From HGM04593 sp045592125 (GTDB lineage: Bacteria > Bacteroidota > Bacteroidia > Bacteroidales > Bacteroidaceae): 10,624 bases of DNA. The translations under genes were made by a program, and so were the position numbers. Shown here piece after piece: positions 1-5,627 of the stretch. How positions within the stretch are numbered: position 1 is the first letter of the stretch; every line of letters starts with the position of its first letter. The notes beneath the pieces are model-generated. The model saw only the letters and a list, made by a program, of their open reading frames with translations. It was not told where the DNA came from and did not search any database. Location: the NCBI GenBank assembly GCA_045592125.1, contig JAZNUE010000016.1, positions 1 through 10,624 on the forward strand, in the 5' to 3' direction.

Positions 1-299
1 AGTACCGTTACTGACAGAAAAATAAAGAAGACACAATACAAATTAAACGAAAGACCTAGAGAAAAACTGAATTTTTCAACACCAAAGGAGTGCTTTTACA
101 AATTTATTTCGTAATGTTGCACTTGCTGGTTGACTCTGCGGCTTTCCTTCCGTTTCTAAAAAAATGAAGAATTTTTCTTGAATTGGGTGTTTCTAAAGAA
201 TTTTATTACTATCTTTGTGTCCTAAAATCGGGTAGTACGGGTAAAAGATACTGCTTTTTGGAGTTTATATTGTTGAATATGATGATTTTATAGTAGGAG
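1..299. other. Non-coding leader upstream of yceD
   Basis: No convincing coding region is visible on either strand. The stretch is AT-rich with several A and T runs, including a weak hairpin of GAAAAA (61-66) with TTTTTC (72-77). The only signal I would act on is the -7-like promoter element at 210-217. No tRNA, riboswitch or terminator with good arms was recognised. The gene to the left of the window is not visible. Confidence 0.6.
210..217 (+). promoter_or_regulatory. Bacteroidetes-type -7 element for yceD-rpmF
   Basis: TATCTTTG is a full match to the Bacteroidetes -7 consensus TAnnTTTG. No clear TTTG lies 19-21 bases upstream, so the -33 element is weak. It would give a leader of about 75 bases before yceD. 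The promoter call is inferred from consensus only. Confidence 0.5.
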
Positions 300-836
300 A
301 TGGGACGATTTGACAAATACAATGTAGACCTTAAAGGACTTAAGCAGGCTTCCCTTGAGATGGAATTTGACCTTGACAATGCCTTTTTTGGCGATATTGA
401 CGGCGAGGAATTCCAGAAGGGAGCGGTAAAGGCGACCGTTACGGTTAGGAAGAACAGGGATGTGTTTGACTTCACGTTCGTTCTTGGCGGGACGGTGGTT
501 GTGCCGTGCGACCGCTGCCTCGACGACCTTGAGATTGAGATTGAGACCGAGAATACCCTCAGGGTGAGGCTTGGCGAGGAGTATGCCGATGACGGCGACG
601 TTGTGGTTGTTCCTGAGCAGGACGGCGACCTTAACATAGCATGGTACCTGTATGAGTTCATTGCGCTGGCGCTGCCTATGAAGCGCGTGCATGCTCCAGG
701 CAAGTGCAACCACGAAATGACTGGAAAGCTCAAGAAACATTCGGCCGGCGAACAGGCCGTGGCGGATGGCGAAGGGGAGGATTTCGACCCTCGCTGGGCA
801 GGACTTAAGAATATACAAATAGAAGAAGATAATTAA
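300..836 (+). CDS. yceD: YceD/DUF177 family protein, 178 aa
   Basis: A member of the DUF177 (YceD) family, which is commonly encoded directly before ribosomal protein L32 and is linked to 23S rRNA/ribosome metabolism; the exact biochemical role is not settled. The N-terminus (MGRFDKYNVDLKGLK) is typical of Bacteroidetes members. The conserved CDRCL motif lies at residues 70-74, with a further Cys at 136 (GKCNHE). The C-terminus ends with the family-like DPRWAGLKNI (163-172). A long acidic stretch runs through 91-112. An AGGAG touches the ATG directly, too close to act as a normal Shine-Dalgarno, but Bacteroidetes rarely depend on one. The stop is followed after 12 bases by rpmF, so the two are almost certainly co-transcribed. 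The identity is strong from sequence and neighbour; the function is family knowledge only. Confidence 0.9.
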   Translation: MGRFDKYNVDLKGLKQASLEMEFDLDNAFFGDIDGEEFQKGAVKATVTVRKNRDVFDFTFVLGGTVVVPCDRCLDDLEIEIETENTLRVRLGEEYADDGDVVVVPEQDGDLNIAWYLYEFIALALPMKRVHAPGKCNHEMTGKLKKHSAGEQAVADGEGEDFDPRWAGLKNIQIEEDN

Positions 837-848
837 AAAGTTAGAAAA

Positions 849-1034
849 ATGGCACATCCTAAAAGAAGACAATCAAAGACTAGAACTGCCAAGAGAAGAA
901 CTCATGACAAGGCAGTAGCTCCTACATTGGCAATCTGCCCTAACTGTGGCGAGTGGCACGTTTATCACACCGTATGCGGTGCGTGTGGCTATTACAGAGG
1001 CAAGCTCGCTGTTGAGAAGCAGGCAGCTGTCTAA
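849..1034 (+). CDS. rpmF: 50S ribosomal protein L32
   Basis: A 61-aa basic protein of the large ribosomal subunit. It starts MAHPKRRQSKTRTAKRRTHD, the classic L32 N-terminus. A four-cysteine zinc ribbon follows (Cys30, Cys33, Cys43, Cys46; CPNC and CGAC), so this is the zinc-binding form and not the Cys-free paralogue. The length is normal for Bacteroidetes L32. It lies 12 bases after yceD, the usual yceD-rpmF pair, and is followed directly by two terminator-like hairpins. In relatives I recall fabH often coming next; here the next gene is era. Confidence 0.97.
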   Translation: MAHPKRRQSKTRTAKRRTHDKAVAPTLAICPNCGEWHVYHTVCGACGYYRGKLAVEKQAAV

Positions 1035-1047
1035 GGAAGGAGTTTAT

Positions 1048-1085
1048 CTACCGCAGGTGCCCTAGTACAGCTGCGGGTAGTTTTT
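1048..1085 (+). terminator. Intrinsic terminator after rpmF
   Basis: The left arm CTACCGCAG (1048-1056) pairs with CTGCGGGTAG (1071-1080) with one bulged base, and TTTTT follows (1081-1085). It lies 13 bases after the L32 stop. This is a standard Rho-independent layout. Confidence 0.75.
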
Positions 1086-1094
1086 ACGTAAGTT

Positions 1095-1136
1095 AAGGCG
1101 CACCTATGCTGTTATGGCTGCAGTGCGCCTTTTTTT
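1095..1136 (+). terminator. Second terminator or attenuator directly before era
   Basis: A perfect 9-bp stem, AAGGCGCAC (1095-1103) with GTGCGCCTT (1123-1131), is followed by a run of seven T (1130-1136). It ends only 7 bases before the era ATG at 1144. It therefore lies across the upstream in-frame ATG at 1114, which argues against that codon being the era start. It may act as a terminator with read-through or as an attenuator. Confidence 0.75.
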
Positions 1137-1143
1137 GACTATT

Positions 1144-2028
1144 ATGCATAAAGCCGGTTTTGTAAATATTGTAGGCAATCCTAATGTGGGGAAGTCTACG
1201 CTCATGAATCTGCTCGTTGGAGAGAGGATTTCTATTGCCACGTTCAAGGCGCAGACAACGCGTCACCGTATAATGGGCATCCTGAACACCGATGACGCGC
1301 AGATTGTGTTCTCCGACACTCCGGGTGTCCTCAAGCCCAACTACAAGCTGCAGGAGGCAATGCTGCGCTTCTCGCACAGCGCGCTGCGCGACGCCGACGT
1401 GCTTCTCTACGTTACCGACATGGTGGAGAGCCCCGAGAAGAACAGCGAGTTCATTGCCGAGGTGCGCAAGCTCGACGTGCCCATCCTGGTGCTCATAAAC
1501 AAGATTGACCTCTCCAGCCAGGAGGAACTGGTGAAGAAGGTGGAGCAGTGGCACGGGATTATCCCCGAGGCCGAAATCCTGCCAATCTCGGCAATAGCCA
1601 AGTTCAACGTGGATGTGGTGATGAGGCGCATTATGGAGCTGCTGCCTGAGTCGCCGCCGTACTTTGAGAAGGACGCGCTCACCGACAAGCCTGCGCGCTT
1701 CTTTGTAACGGAGATAATACGCGAGAAGATTCTGCTGCACTACGACAAGGAGATTCCTTATGTGTGCGAGGCGGCAGTGGAGTATTTCAAGGAAAGTGAC
1801 AGCAAGATTTACATAAAGTCCATTATATACGTCGAGAGGGAGAGCCAGAAGGGCATTATCATAGGCCATCAGGGCGCAGCGCTCAAGCGCGTGGCAACCG
1901 ACGCGCGCCGCGAGCTGGAGAAGTTCTTCGGCAAGAAGATATTCCTGGAGATTTATGTTAAGGTGGACAAGGACTGGCGCAACAGCGACAGGCAGCTGCG
2001 CCGCTTCGGATATGACCAGAAGGAGTGA
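1144..2028 (+). CDS. era: GTPase Era
   Basis: An essential small GTPase that binds the 3' end of 16S rRNA and supports 30S subunit maturation. I place the start at 1144, giving 294 aa (MHKAGFVNIVGNPNVGKST), the usual Bacteroidetes N-terminus. The in-frame ATG at 1114 would put a terminator hairpin inside the coding region. G motifs: G1 GNPNVGKS at 11-18, switch region around 36-41, G3 DTPG at 58-61, G4 NKID at 119-122, G5 SA at 149-150. A C-terminal KH domain with GHQG at 241-244 and the VKVDKDWRN ending follow. The length is normal and no key residue is missing. The gene sits behind two terminator-like hairpins with no obvious promoter of its own, so its transcription may be by read-through. 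Der follows after 74 bases. Confidence 0.96.
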   Translation: MHKAGFVNIVGNPNVGKSTLMNLLVGERISIATFKAQTTRHRIMGILNTDDAQIVFSDTPGVLKPNYKLQEAMLRFSHSALRDADVLLYVTDMVESPEKNSEFIAEVRKLDVPILVLINKIDLSSQEELVKKVEQWHGIIPEAEILPISAIAKFNVDVVMRRIMELLPESPPYFEKDALTDKPARFFVTEIIREKILLHYDKEIPYVCEAAVEYFKESDSKIYIKSIIYVERESQKGIIIGHQGAALKRVATDARRELEKFFGKKIFLEIYVKVDKDWRNSDRQLRRFGYDQKE

Positions 2029-2102
2029 TGCCGTCTGCGCGTGTCCGTGATATTTTATAGTGATTCAGACAATTTCTAAAACAGTTAGGAAGGAAAGGGT
2101 AT

Positions 2103-3416
2103 ATGGGAAACTTGGTAGCGATTGTCGGCCGCCCCAACGTGGGCAAGTCGACCCTGTTCAATCGCCTGACAGAGAGCAGGCAAGCGATTATCTCGGACGA
2201 GGCGGGCACAACGCGTGACCGCCAGTATGGCCGTTGCCTGTGGTGCGGCAAGGAGTTCTCTCTTGTTGACACTGGAGGCTGGGTGCGCAACTCCGACGAT
2301 GTGTTCGAGGAGGCAATATGCGACCAGGTGACGCTGGCGCTCGAGGAGGCCGATGTTGTCCTCTTTGTGGTTGATACCATGAACGGGCTCACCGACCTTG
2401 ACATGGAGATTGCGTCAATGCTGCGCCGCTCGAAGAAACCTGTGCTGGTTGTGGCCAACAAGGTTGACACATATGAGATGCAGTATGGCGCGGCCGAGTT
2501 CTACAGCCTTGGCCTTGGCGACATGCACTGCGTGTCGGCCGCGAACGGCAGCGGAACGGGCGACCTGCTCGACGAGGTTGTCTCGCACTTCACCAAGGAG
2601 GCCGAAGAGGAACCCCAGGCCGATATCCCGCGCTTTGCGGTGGTTGGCCGCCCTAACGCAGGCAAGAGCTCCATTATAAACGTGTTCCTGGGCGAGGAGA
2701 GGAATATTGTTACCGACATTGCCGGTACCACGCGCGACTCAATCCTTACGCGCTACACAAAGTTCGGGTTCGACTTCTATCTTGTCGACACGGCCGGAAT
2801 ACGCAAGAAGGGCAAGGTGACCGAGGATATCGAGTACTACTCGGTGCTCCGTTCAATACGCGCCATTGAGAACAGCGACGTGTGCATACTTATGATTGAC
2901 GCTACGCGCGGCATTGAGTCGCAGGACCTTAACATCTTCTCCATTATACAGCGCAACCAGAAGAGCCTGGTTGTTGTGGTGAACAAGTGGGACCTTGTTG
3001 AGGACCGTAGCGAGAAGGTGCAGAAGTACTTTGAGGACACCATCAGGGAGCGTGTGGCCCCGTTCGTGGATTTCCCCATCATCTTCACATCGGCCGTGAC
3101 CAAGCAGCGTGTCTTCAAGGTGCTTGAGACAGCCAAGGAGGTATACCTGAACTCAAAGACAAAGATTTCCACCGCAAAGTTCAACGAGGAGATGCTGCCG
3201 CTAATCGAGGCCTTCCCGCCGCCATCGGTAAAAGGCAAGTACATAAAGATAAAGTACTGCATGCAGCTGCACGAGACACGCGTACCCTCGTTCCTCTTCT
3301 TTGCAAACCTGCCGCAGTATGTGAAGGAACCCTACAAGCGCTTCCTCGAGAACAAGATTCGCTCCAAATGGAATTTCCACGGAGTTCCAATGAACATATT
3401 TATTAGGCAGAAATAG
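2103..3416 (+). CDS. der: Ribosome biogenesis GTPase Der (EngA)
   Basis: An essential GTPase with two G domains in tandem that acts in 50S subunit assembly. The protein has 437 aa, normal for Bacteroidetes. G domain 1: GRPNVGKS at 9-16, DTGG at 56-59, NKVD at 119-122, SA at 145-146. G domain 2: GRPNAGKS at 182-189, DTAG at 229-232, NKWD at 294-297, TSA at 328-330. A C-terminal KH-like domain ends in NIFIRQK. A purine-rich AGGAAGGAAAGG precedes the ATG. The 74-base gap from era shows no terminator, so era-der co-transcription is likely. What is odd is the end: the last 24 bases of the gene (3393-3416) are the first element of the downstream tandem array, and nearly identical copies recur every 105 bases outside the gene. 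No terminator was seen right after the stop. Confidence 0.97.
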   Translation: MGNLVAIVGRPNVGKSTLFNRLTESRQAIISDEAGTTRDRQYGRCLWCGKEFSLVDTGGWVRNSDDVFEEAICDQVTLALEEADVVLFVVDTMNGLTDLDMEIASMLRRSKKPVLVVANKVDTYEMQYGAAEFYSLGLGDMHCVSAANGSGTGDLLDEVVSHFTKEAEEEPQADIPRFAVVGRPNAGKSSIINVFLGEERNIVTDIAGTTRDSILTRYTKFGFDFYLVDTAGIRKKGKVTEDIEYYSVLRSIRAIENSDVCILMIDATRGIESQDLNIFSIIQRNQKSLVVVVNKWDLVEDRSEKVQKYFEDTIRERVAPFVDFPIIFTSAVTKQRVFKVLETAKEVYLNSKTKISTAKFNEEMLPLIEAFPPPSVKGKYIKIKYCMQLHETRVPSFLFFANLPQYVKEPYKRFLENKIRSKWNFHGVPMNIFIRQK

Positions 3417-4253
3417 GCGCAGCCAATTTCTGCCGCGTTCAGGCCATAAACAGCGCTTGTCATGTTGAGCGAAGCGAACATCTCATCCAACTCCAGGACA
3501 TGTTTATTATGCAGGAATAGGCGCAGCCAATTTCTGTCACGTTCATGCCATAAACAGCGCCTGTCATGTTGAGCGAAGCGAAACATCTCATCCACCGCCA
3601 GGACATATTTATTATGCAGAAATAGGCGCAGCCAATCTCTGTCACGTTCATGCCATAAACAGCGCCTGTCATGTTGAGCGAAGCGAAACATCTCATCCAC
3701 CGCCAGGACATGTTTATTATGCAGGAATAGGCGCAGCCAATTTCTGCCGCGTTCAGGCCATAAACAACGCCTGTCATGTTGAGCGAAGCGAAACATCTCA
3801 TCCAGCTCCGGAACATATTTATTAGGCAGGAATAGGCGCATCCAATCTCTGCCGCGTTCATGCCATAAACAGCGCCCGTCATGTTGAGCGAAGCGAAACA
3901 TCTCAGCAAACTCCAGAACATGTTTATTAGGCAGGAATAGGCGCAGCCAATTTCTGTCACGTTCATGCCATAAACAGCGCCTGTCATGTTGAGCGAAGCG
4001 AAACATCTCATCCGCCGCCAGAACATATTTATTAGTTAGGAATAGGCGCAGCCAATTTCTGCCGCGTTCAGGCCATAAACATCGCCTGTCATGTTGAGCG
4101 AAGCGAAACATCTCATCCACCGCCAGGACATGTTTATTAGTTAGGAATAGGCGCAGCCAATTTCTGCCGCGTTCATGCCATAAACAGCGCCTGTCATGTT
4201 GAGCGAAGCGAAACATCTCATCCACCGCCGGACATGTTTATTAGTCAGGAATA
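3393..4253. repeat. Tandem array, eight units of about 105 bp, starting inside the der 3' end
   Basis: The anchor ATAG (the der stop region) recurs at 3413, 3517, 3622, 3727, 3832, 3937, 4042 and 4147, with a broken ninth copy at 4251. The spacing is 104, then 105 throughout, then 104. Each unit holds a der-tail copy, a GGCGCAGCCAATTTCTG block, a CCATAAACAGCGCCTGTC block and the GAGCGAAGCGA hairpin. The tail of unit 4 (ending 3830) differs from the der terminal 24 bases at one position. Units differ by scattered substitutions (CTGCCGCG or CTGTCACG; TTCATGCC or TTCAGGCC; TTATGCAG, TTAGGCAG or TTAGTTAG). These variants are mixed among units, as expected from repeated duplication and gene conversion. 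There are no unique spacers, so it is not a CRISPR. The stretch holds no believable gene. Confidence 0.93.
3462..4216. repeat. Eight copies of a GAGCGAAGCGA hairpin (REP-like core)
   Basis: Copies lie at 3462-3481, 3566-3586, 3671-3691, 3776-3796, 3881-3901, 3986-4006, 4091-4111 and 4196-4216. Arms ATGTT and AACAT flank GAGCGAAGCGA, all inside GTC...CTCA. Seven copies are identical over 21 bases; the first lacks one A and has 20. The middle GCGAAGC can fold as a 2-bp stem with a GAA loop, flanked by two facing G-A pairs. Related GAGCGnAGCGA palindromes are, as I recall, common interspersed repeats in Bacteroidetes and some other phyla. The function is not known to me. Confidence 0.85.
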
Positions 4254-4315
4254 AATGTGTCCATGTGTCATTCCATTTTTCCCTTTTTTCTTTTTCCTTT
4301 TTGACAATATATTGC

Positions 4316-4323
4316 TATATTTG
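4316..4323 (+). promoter_or_regulatory. -7-like element before the TIR-like gene
   Basis: TATATTTG matches TAnnTTTG fully and lies 25 bases before the ATG at 4349. The expected -33 position falls in a pyrimidine tract (4277-4302) with no TTTG. A TTGACA at 4301-4306 is too close to serve as a -35 for it. This is a plausible but unsupported promoter, just downstream of the repeat array. Confidence 0.4.
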
Positions 4324-4348
4324 TTGCATAAAACATAAAACTGGCATA

Positions 4349-5281
4349 ATGGACAACATAGAAATCTTTATTGCGGGGGCAAAGGACCTGACTGTGCAGC
4401 GGGATTCTGCAGCTGCGGCACTGATGAGAGTGAGCAACAAGTTCAGGAATGCGAACGTTACGTTCCGGGTATATTCATTTGAGGATTTCGACCGCTCCTT
4501 TACTGGCGATAGCGAGGGGCGTCAGGGCGACTATAACAGGTATATTGCCAAAAAGGCCGACTATGTAATCTGTATTTTTGACAAGACGATAGGCGAAATA
4601 AGCCTTGATGAGCTTAGGCTTGCGTGCAAATCGCTTGAGGAGAGGAAGAAACCAGGAGTGTATGTCTACTGTAATGAGAAAAACATACTGGCGGACAAGA
4701 GGTTTAAAGAGCTCCTGTCGCTTGTCCGCGAGAAGCACCAGTACTATATCACTTACAATGACGGGCATTTGCGCGATGCGGTTTACAACGACTTTATCGA
4801 TGTCTGTCTGGGCAGGATGTTCGCCCAGGGCAACGACGAGTATGTTGACGCCAGGAGCAATTCAGAATATAAGGTTGGAGTTGTCAAGGAACTGTGGAAC
4901 GCGTTGTCTGCGTCTACGAAGTTGATGTTCTTTATGGTTAAGACTGCTTCGGAGAGCGGTCTGGGCTTCAAGGCGCTTGTCGAGCAGAACAATGCCCTGG
5001 TGAGGGCGTTGCGCAAGGCCGGGCAGGTGCTGCCTGCCGATATCCATGAGCAGGTAATGGCCTTTGCCAAGGATGTGCCCGAGAAAGGGTTTAACTGGGT
5101 GGTTGACGAGTTCCGCAGGTATGCCGATACGGGTCTTGAGACGCTAGATGCTGCGGCGTTGCAGAAGATGCATGATACTCTTATCCGTGATATCGTGAAT
5201 GTGGATATGGCGCAGGAAAGAATCAACGGGATACAGAGACTGCTTACAGATTATTGCAAAAATGTACTGCTCAGGGGCTAA
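4349..5281 (+). CDS. TIR-like domain protein with C-terminal helical region, 310 aa
   Basis: A probable cytoplasmic protein; no signal peptide or membrane segment is seen. The first 140 residues alternate strands and helices as in TIR/DUF4062-like folds: IEIFIAGAKDL (4-14), VTFRVYSFEDF (37-47), ADYVICIFDK (70-79) with SLDELRLA (85-92), then PGVYVYCNE (102-110) and HQYYITYND (130-138). Glu88 lies where TIR-type NADases keep their catalytic Glu, but this is inferred by eye. Residues 165-310 look all-helical and match nothing I know. The start at 4349 follows the array; the longer reading from 4196 begins inside a repeat copy and encodes a repeat-derived leader, so I reject it. No partner such as an NLR, CD-NTase or SMODS gene is adjacent. 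A strong palindrome follows the stop. TIR membership is moderate confidence; enzyme activity and any defence or signalling role are unknown. Confidence 0.75.
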   Translation: MDNIEIFIAGAKDLTVQRDSAAAALMRVSNKFRNANVTFRVYSFEDFDRSFTGDSEGRQGDYNRYIAKKADYVICIFDKTIGEISLDELRLACKSLEERKKPGVYVYCNEKNILADKRFKELLSLVREKHQYYITYNDGHLRDAVYNDFIDVCLGRMFAQGNDEYVDARSNSEYKVGVVKELWNALSASTKLMFFMVKTASESGLGFKALVEQNNALVRALRKAGQVLPADIHEQVMAFAKDVPEKGFNWVVDEFRRYADTGLETLDAAALQKMHDTLIRDIVNVDMAQERINGIQRLLTDYCKNVLLRG

Positions 5282-5297
5282 AACCAGGATATGGTAT

Positions 5298-5333
5298 AAC
5301 GCGAGAACGGAGGCGCGCCTCCGTTCTCGCGTT
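5298..5333. terminator. Perfect 36-bp palindrome, terminator-like without T tract
   Basis: Arms of 18 bases, AACGCGAGAACGGAGGCG and CGCCTCCGTTCTCGCGTT, abut with no spacer. It lies 16 bases after the stop of the TIR-like gene. In RNA it would form a very stable stem closed by a minimal loop. No T run follows on either strand, so classical intrinsic termination is uncertain; it could instead be a 3'-end stabiliser or a protein site. Confidence 0.5.
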
Positions 5334-5473
5334 GTGTATGTACTGCCATAAGACAGTTTTCATCTTTCTGCTTTCAATTTGCGTGTCTTGCGCACCAGGT
5401 GCTGTTATTTCAGGGCCTTTTGTTCTGATGTTCTCCTGTCTATTTTTTTCTCGGGCGCCATTTTTGTCATTCA

Positions 5474-5500
5474 GCTCTTTGCTCTTTGCTCTTTGCTCTT
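5474..5500 (+). repeat. Heptanucleotide microsatellite (GCTCTTT, almost four units)
   Basis: GCTCTTT occurs at 5474-5480, 5481-5487 and 5488-5494, followed by GCTCTT at 5495-5500. It lies about 60 bases upstream of the promoter of the transglutaminase-like gene. Such repeats can change copy number by slippage, but nothing shows that this one does. Confidence 0.8.
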
Positions 5501-5561
5501 GTCCTTAGCGCATTCGGAAACTCCCTGCCCGTTCACAAATATTAAATTTTTCAAAAATATT

Positions 5562-5592
5562 CTTGTTGATAAGATAATATATGTTATTTTTG
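5562..5592 (+). promoter_or_regulatory. Bacteroidetes-type promoter for the transglutaminase-like gene
   Basis: TATTTTTG (5585-5592) matches TAnnTTTG fully. CTTG (5562-5565), three of four matches to the -33 TTTG, is spaced 19 bases upstream, the preferred distance. The start of transcription would be near 5597, leaving a leader of about 30 bases. This indicates that the gene is transcribed separately from the TIR-like gene. Confidence 0.6.
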
Positions 5593-5627
5593 CCCGGGTT
5601 CTGTTTTTTAACGGTAAAAATATTCTA

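Larger units (their letters stand above)
5282..5627. other. Intergenic region between the TIR-like and transglutaminase-like genes
   Basis: These 346 bases hold a perfect 36-bp palindrome (5298-5333), a heptanucleotide repeat (5474-5500), T-rich tracts and a promoter (5562-5592). An in-frame extension upstream of the ATG at 5628 exists but lacks protein-like sequence and would bury the signal peptide, so I do not count it as coding. Confidence 0.6.

Noticed and set aside
1114..1143. Upstream in-frame ATG for era
   Set aside because: It lies inside the loop of a strong terminator hairpin, and MHKAGFVNIVGNPNVGKS from 1144 is the family N-terminus.
1093..1869. Long minus-strand open frame opposite era
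   Set aside because: It has no recognisable motif and is fully explained as the antisense of era codon structure.
3332..4225. A 297-codon minus-strand open frame over the tandem array encoding 35-residue repeats (DEMFRFAQHD...)
   Set aside because: The frame stays open only because each unit is 105 bp (a multiple of three) without a minus-strand stop in that frame. Several frames are open, there is no start region or promoter, it runs into der antisense, and the single-base loss in unit 1 shifts it.
3393..4253. CRISPR array
   Set aside because: The full 105-bp unit is repeated with scattered substitutions. There are no short constant repeats with unique spacers, and no cas genes.
4196..4348. 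Longer N-terminus for the TIR-like protein
   Set aside because: It starts inside the eighth repeat hairpin and encodes a repeat-derived leader. The ATG at 4349 directly opens the first beta strand of the domain and follows a promoter-like box.
5341..5365. Possible fragment of the 105-bp repeat (GCCATAAGACAG resembles GCCATAAACAG)
   Set aside because: Only about a dozen bases agree and neither the hairpin core nor the der tail follows, so chance similarity is likely.
5379..5627. In-frame upstream extension of the 505-aa protein
   Set aside because: The sequence is not protein-like, contains the heptamer repeat and the promoter, and would place the signal peptide inside the chain.
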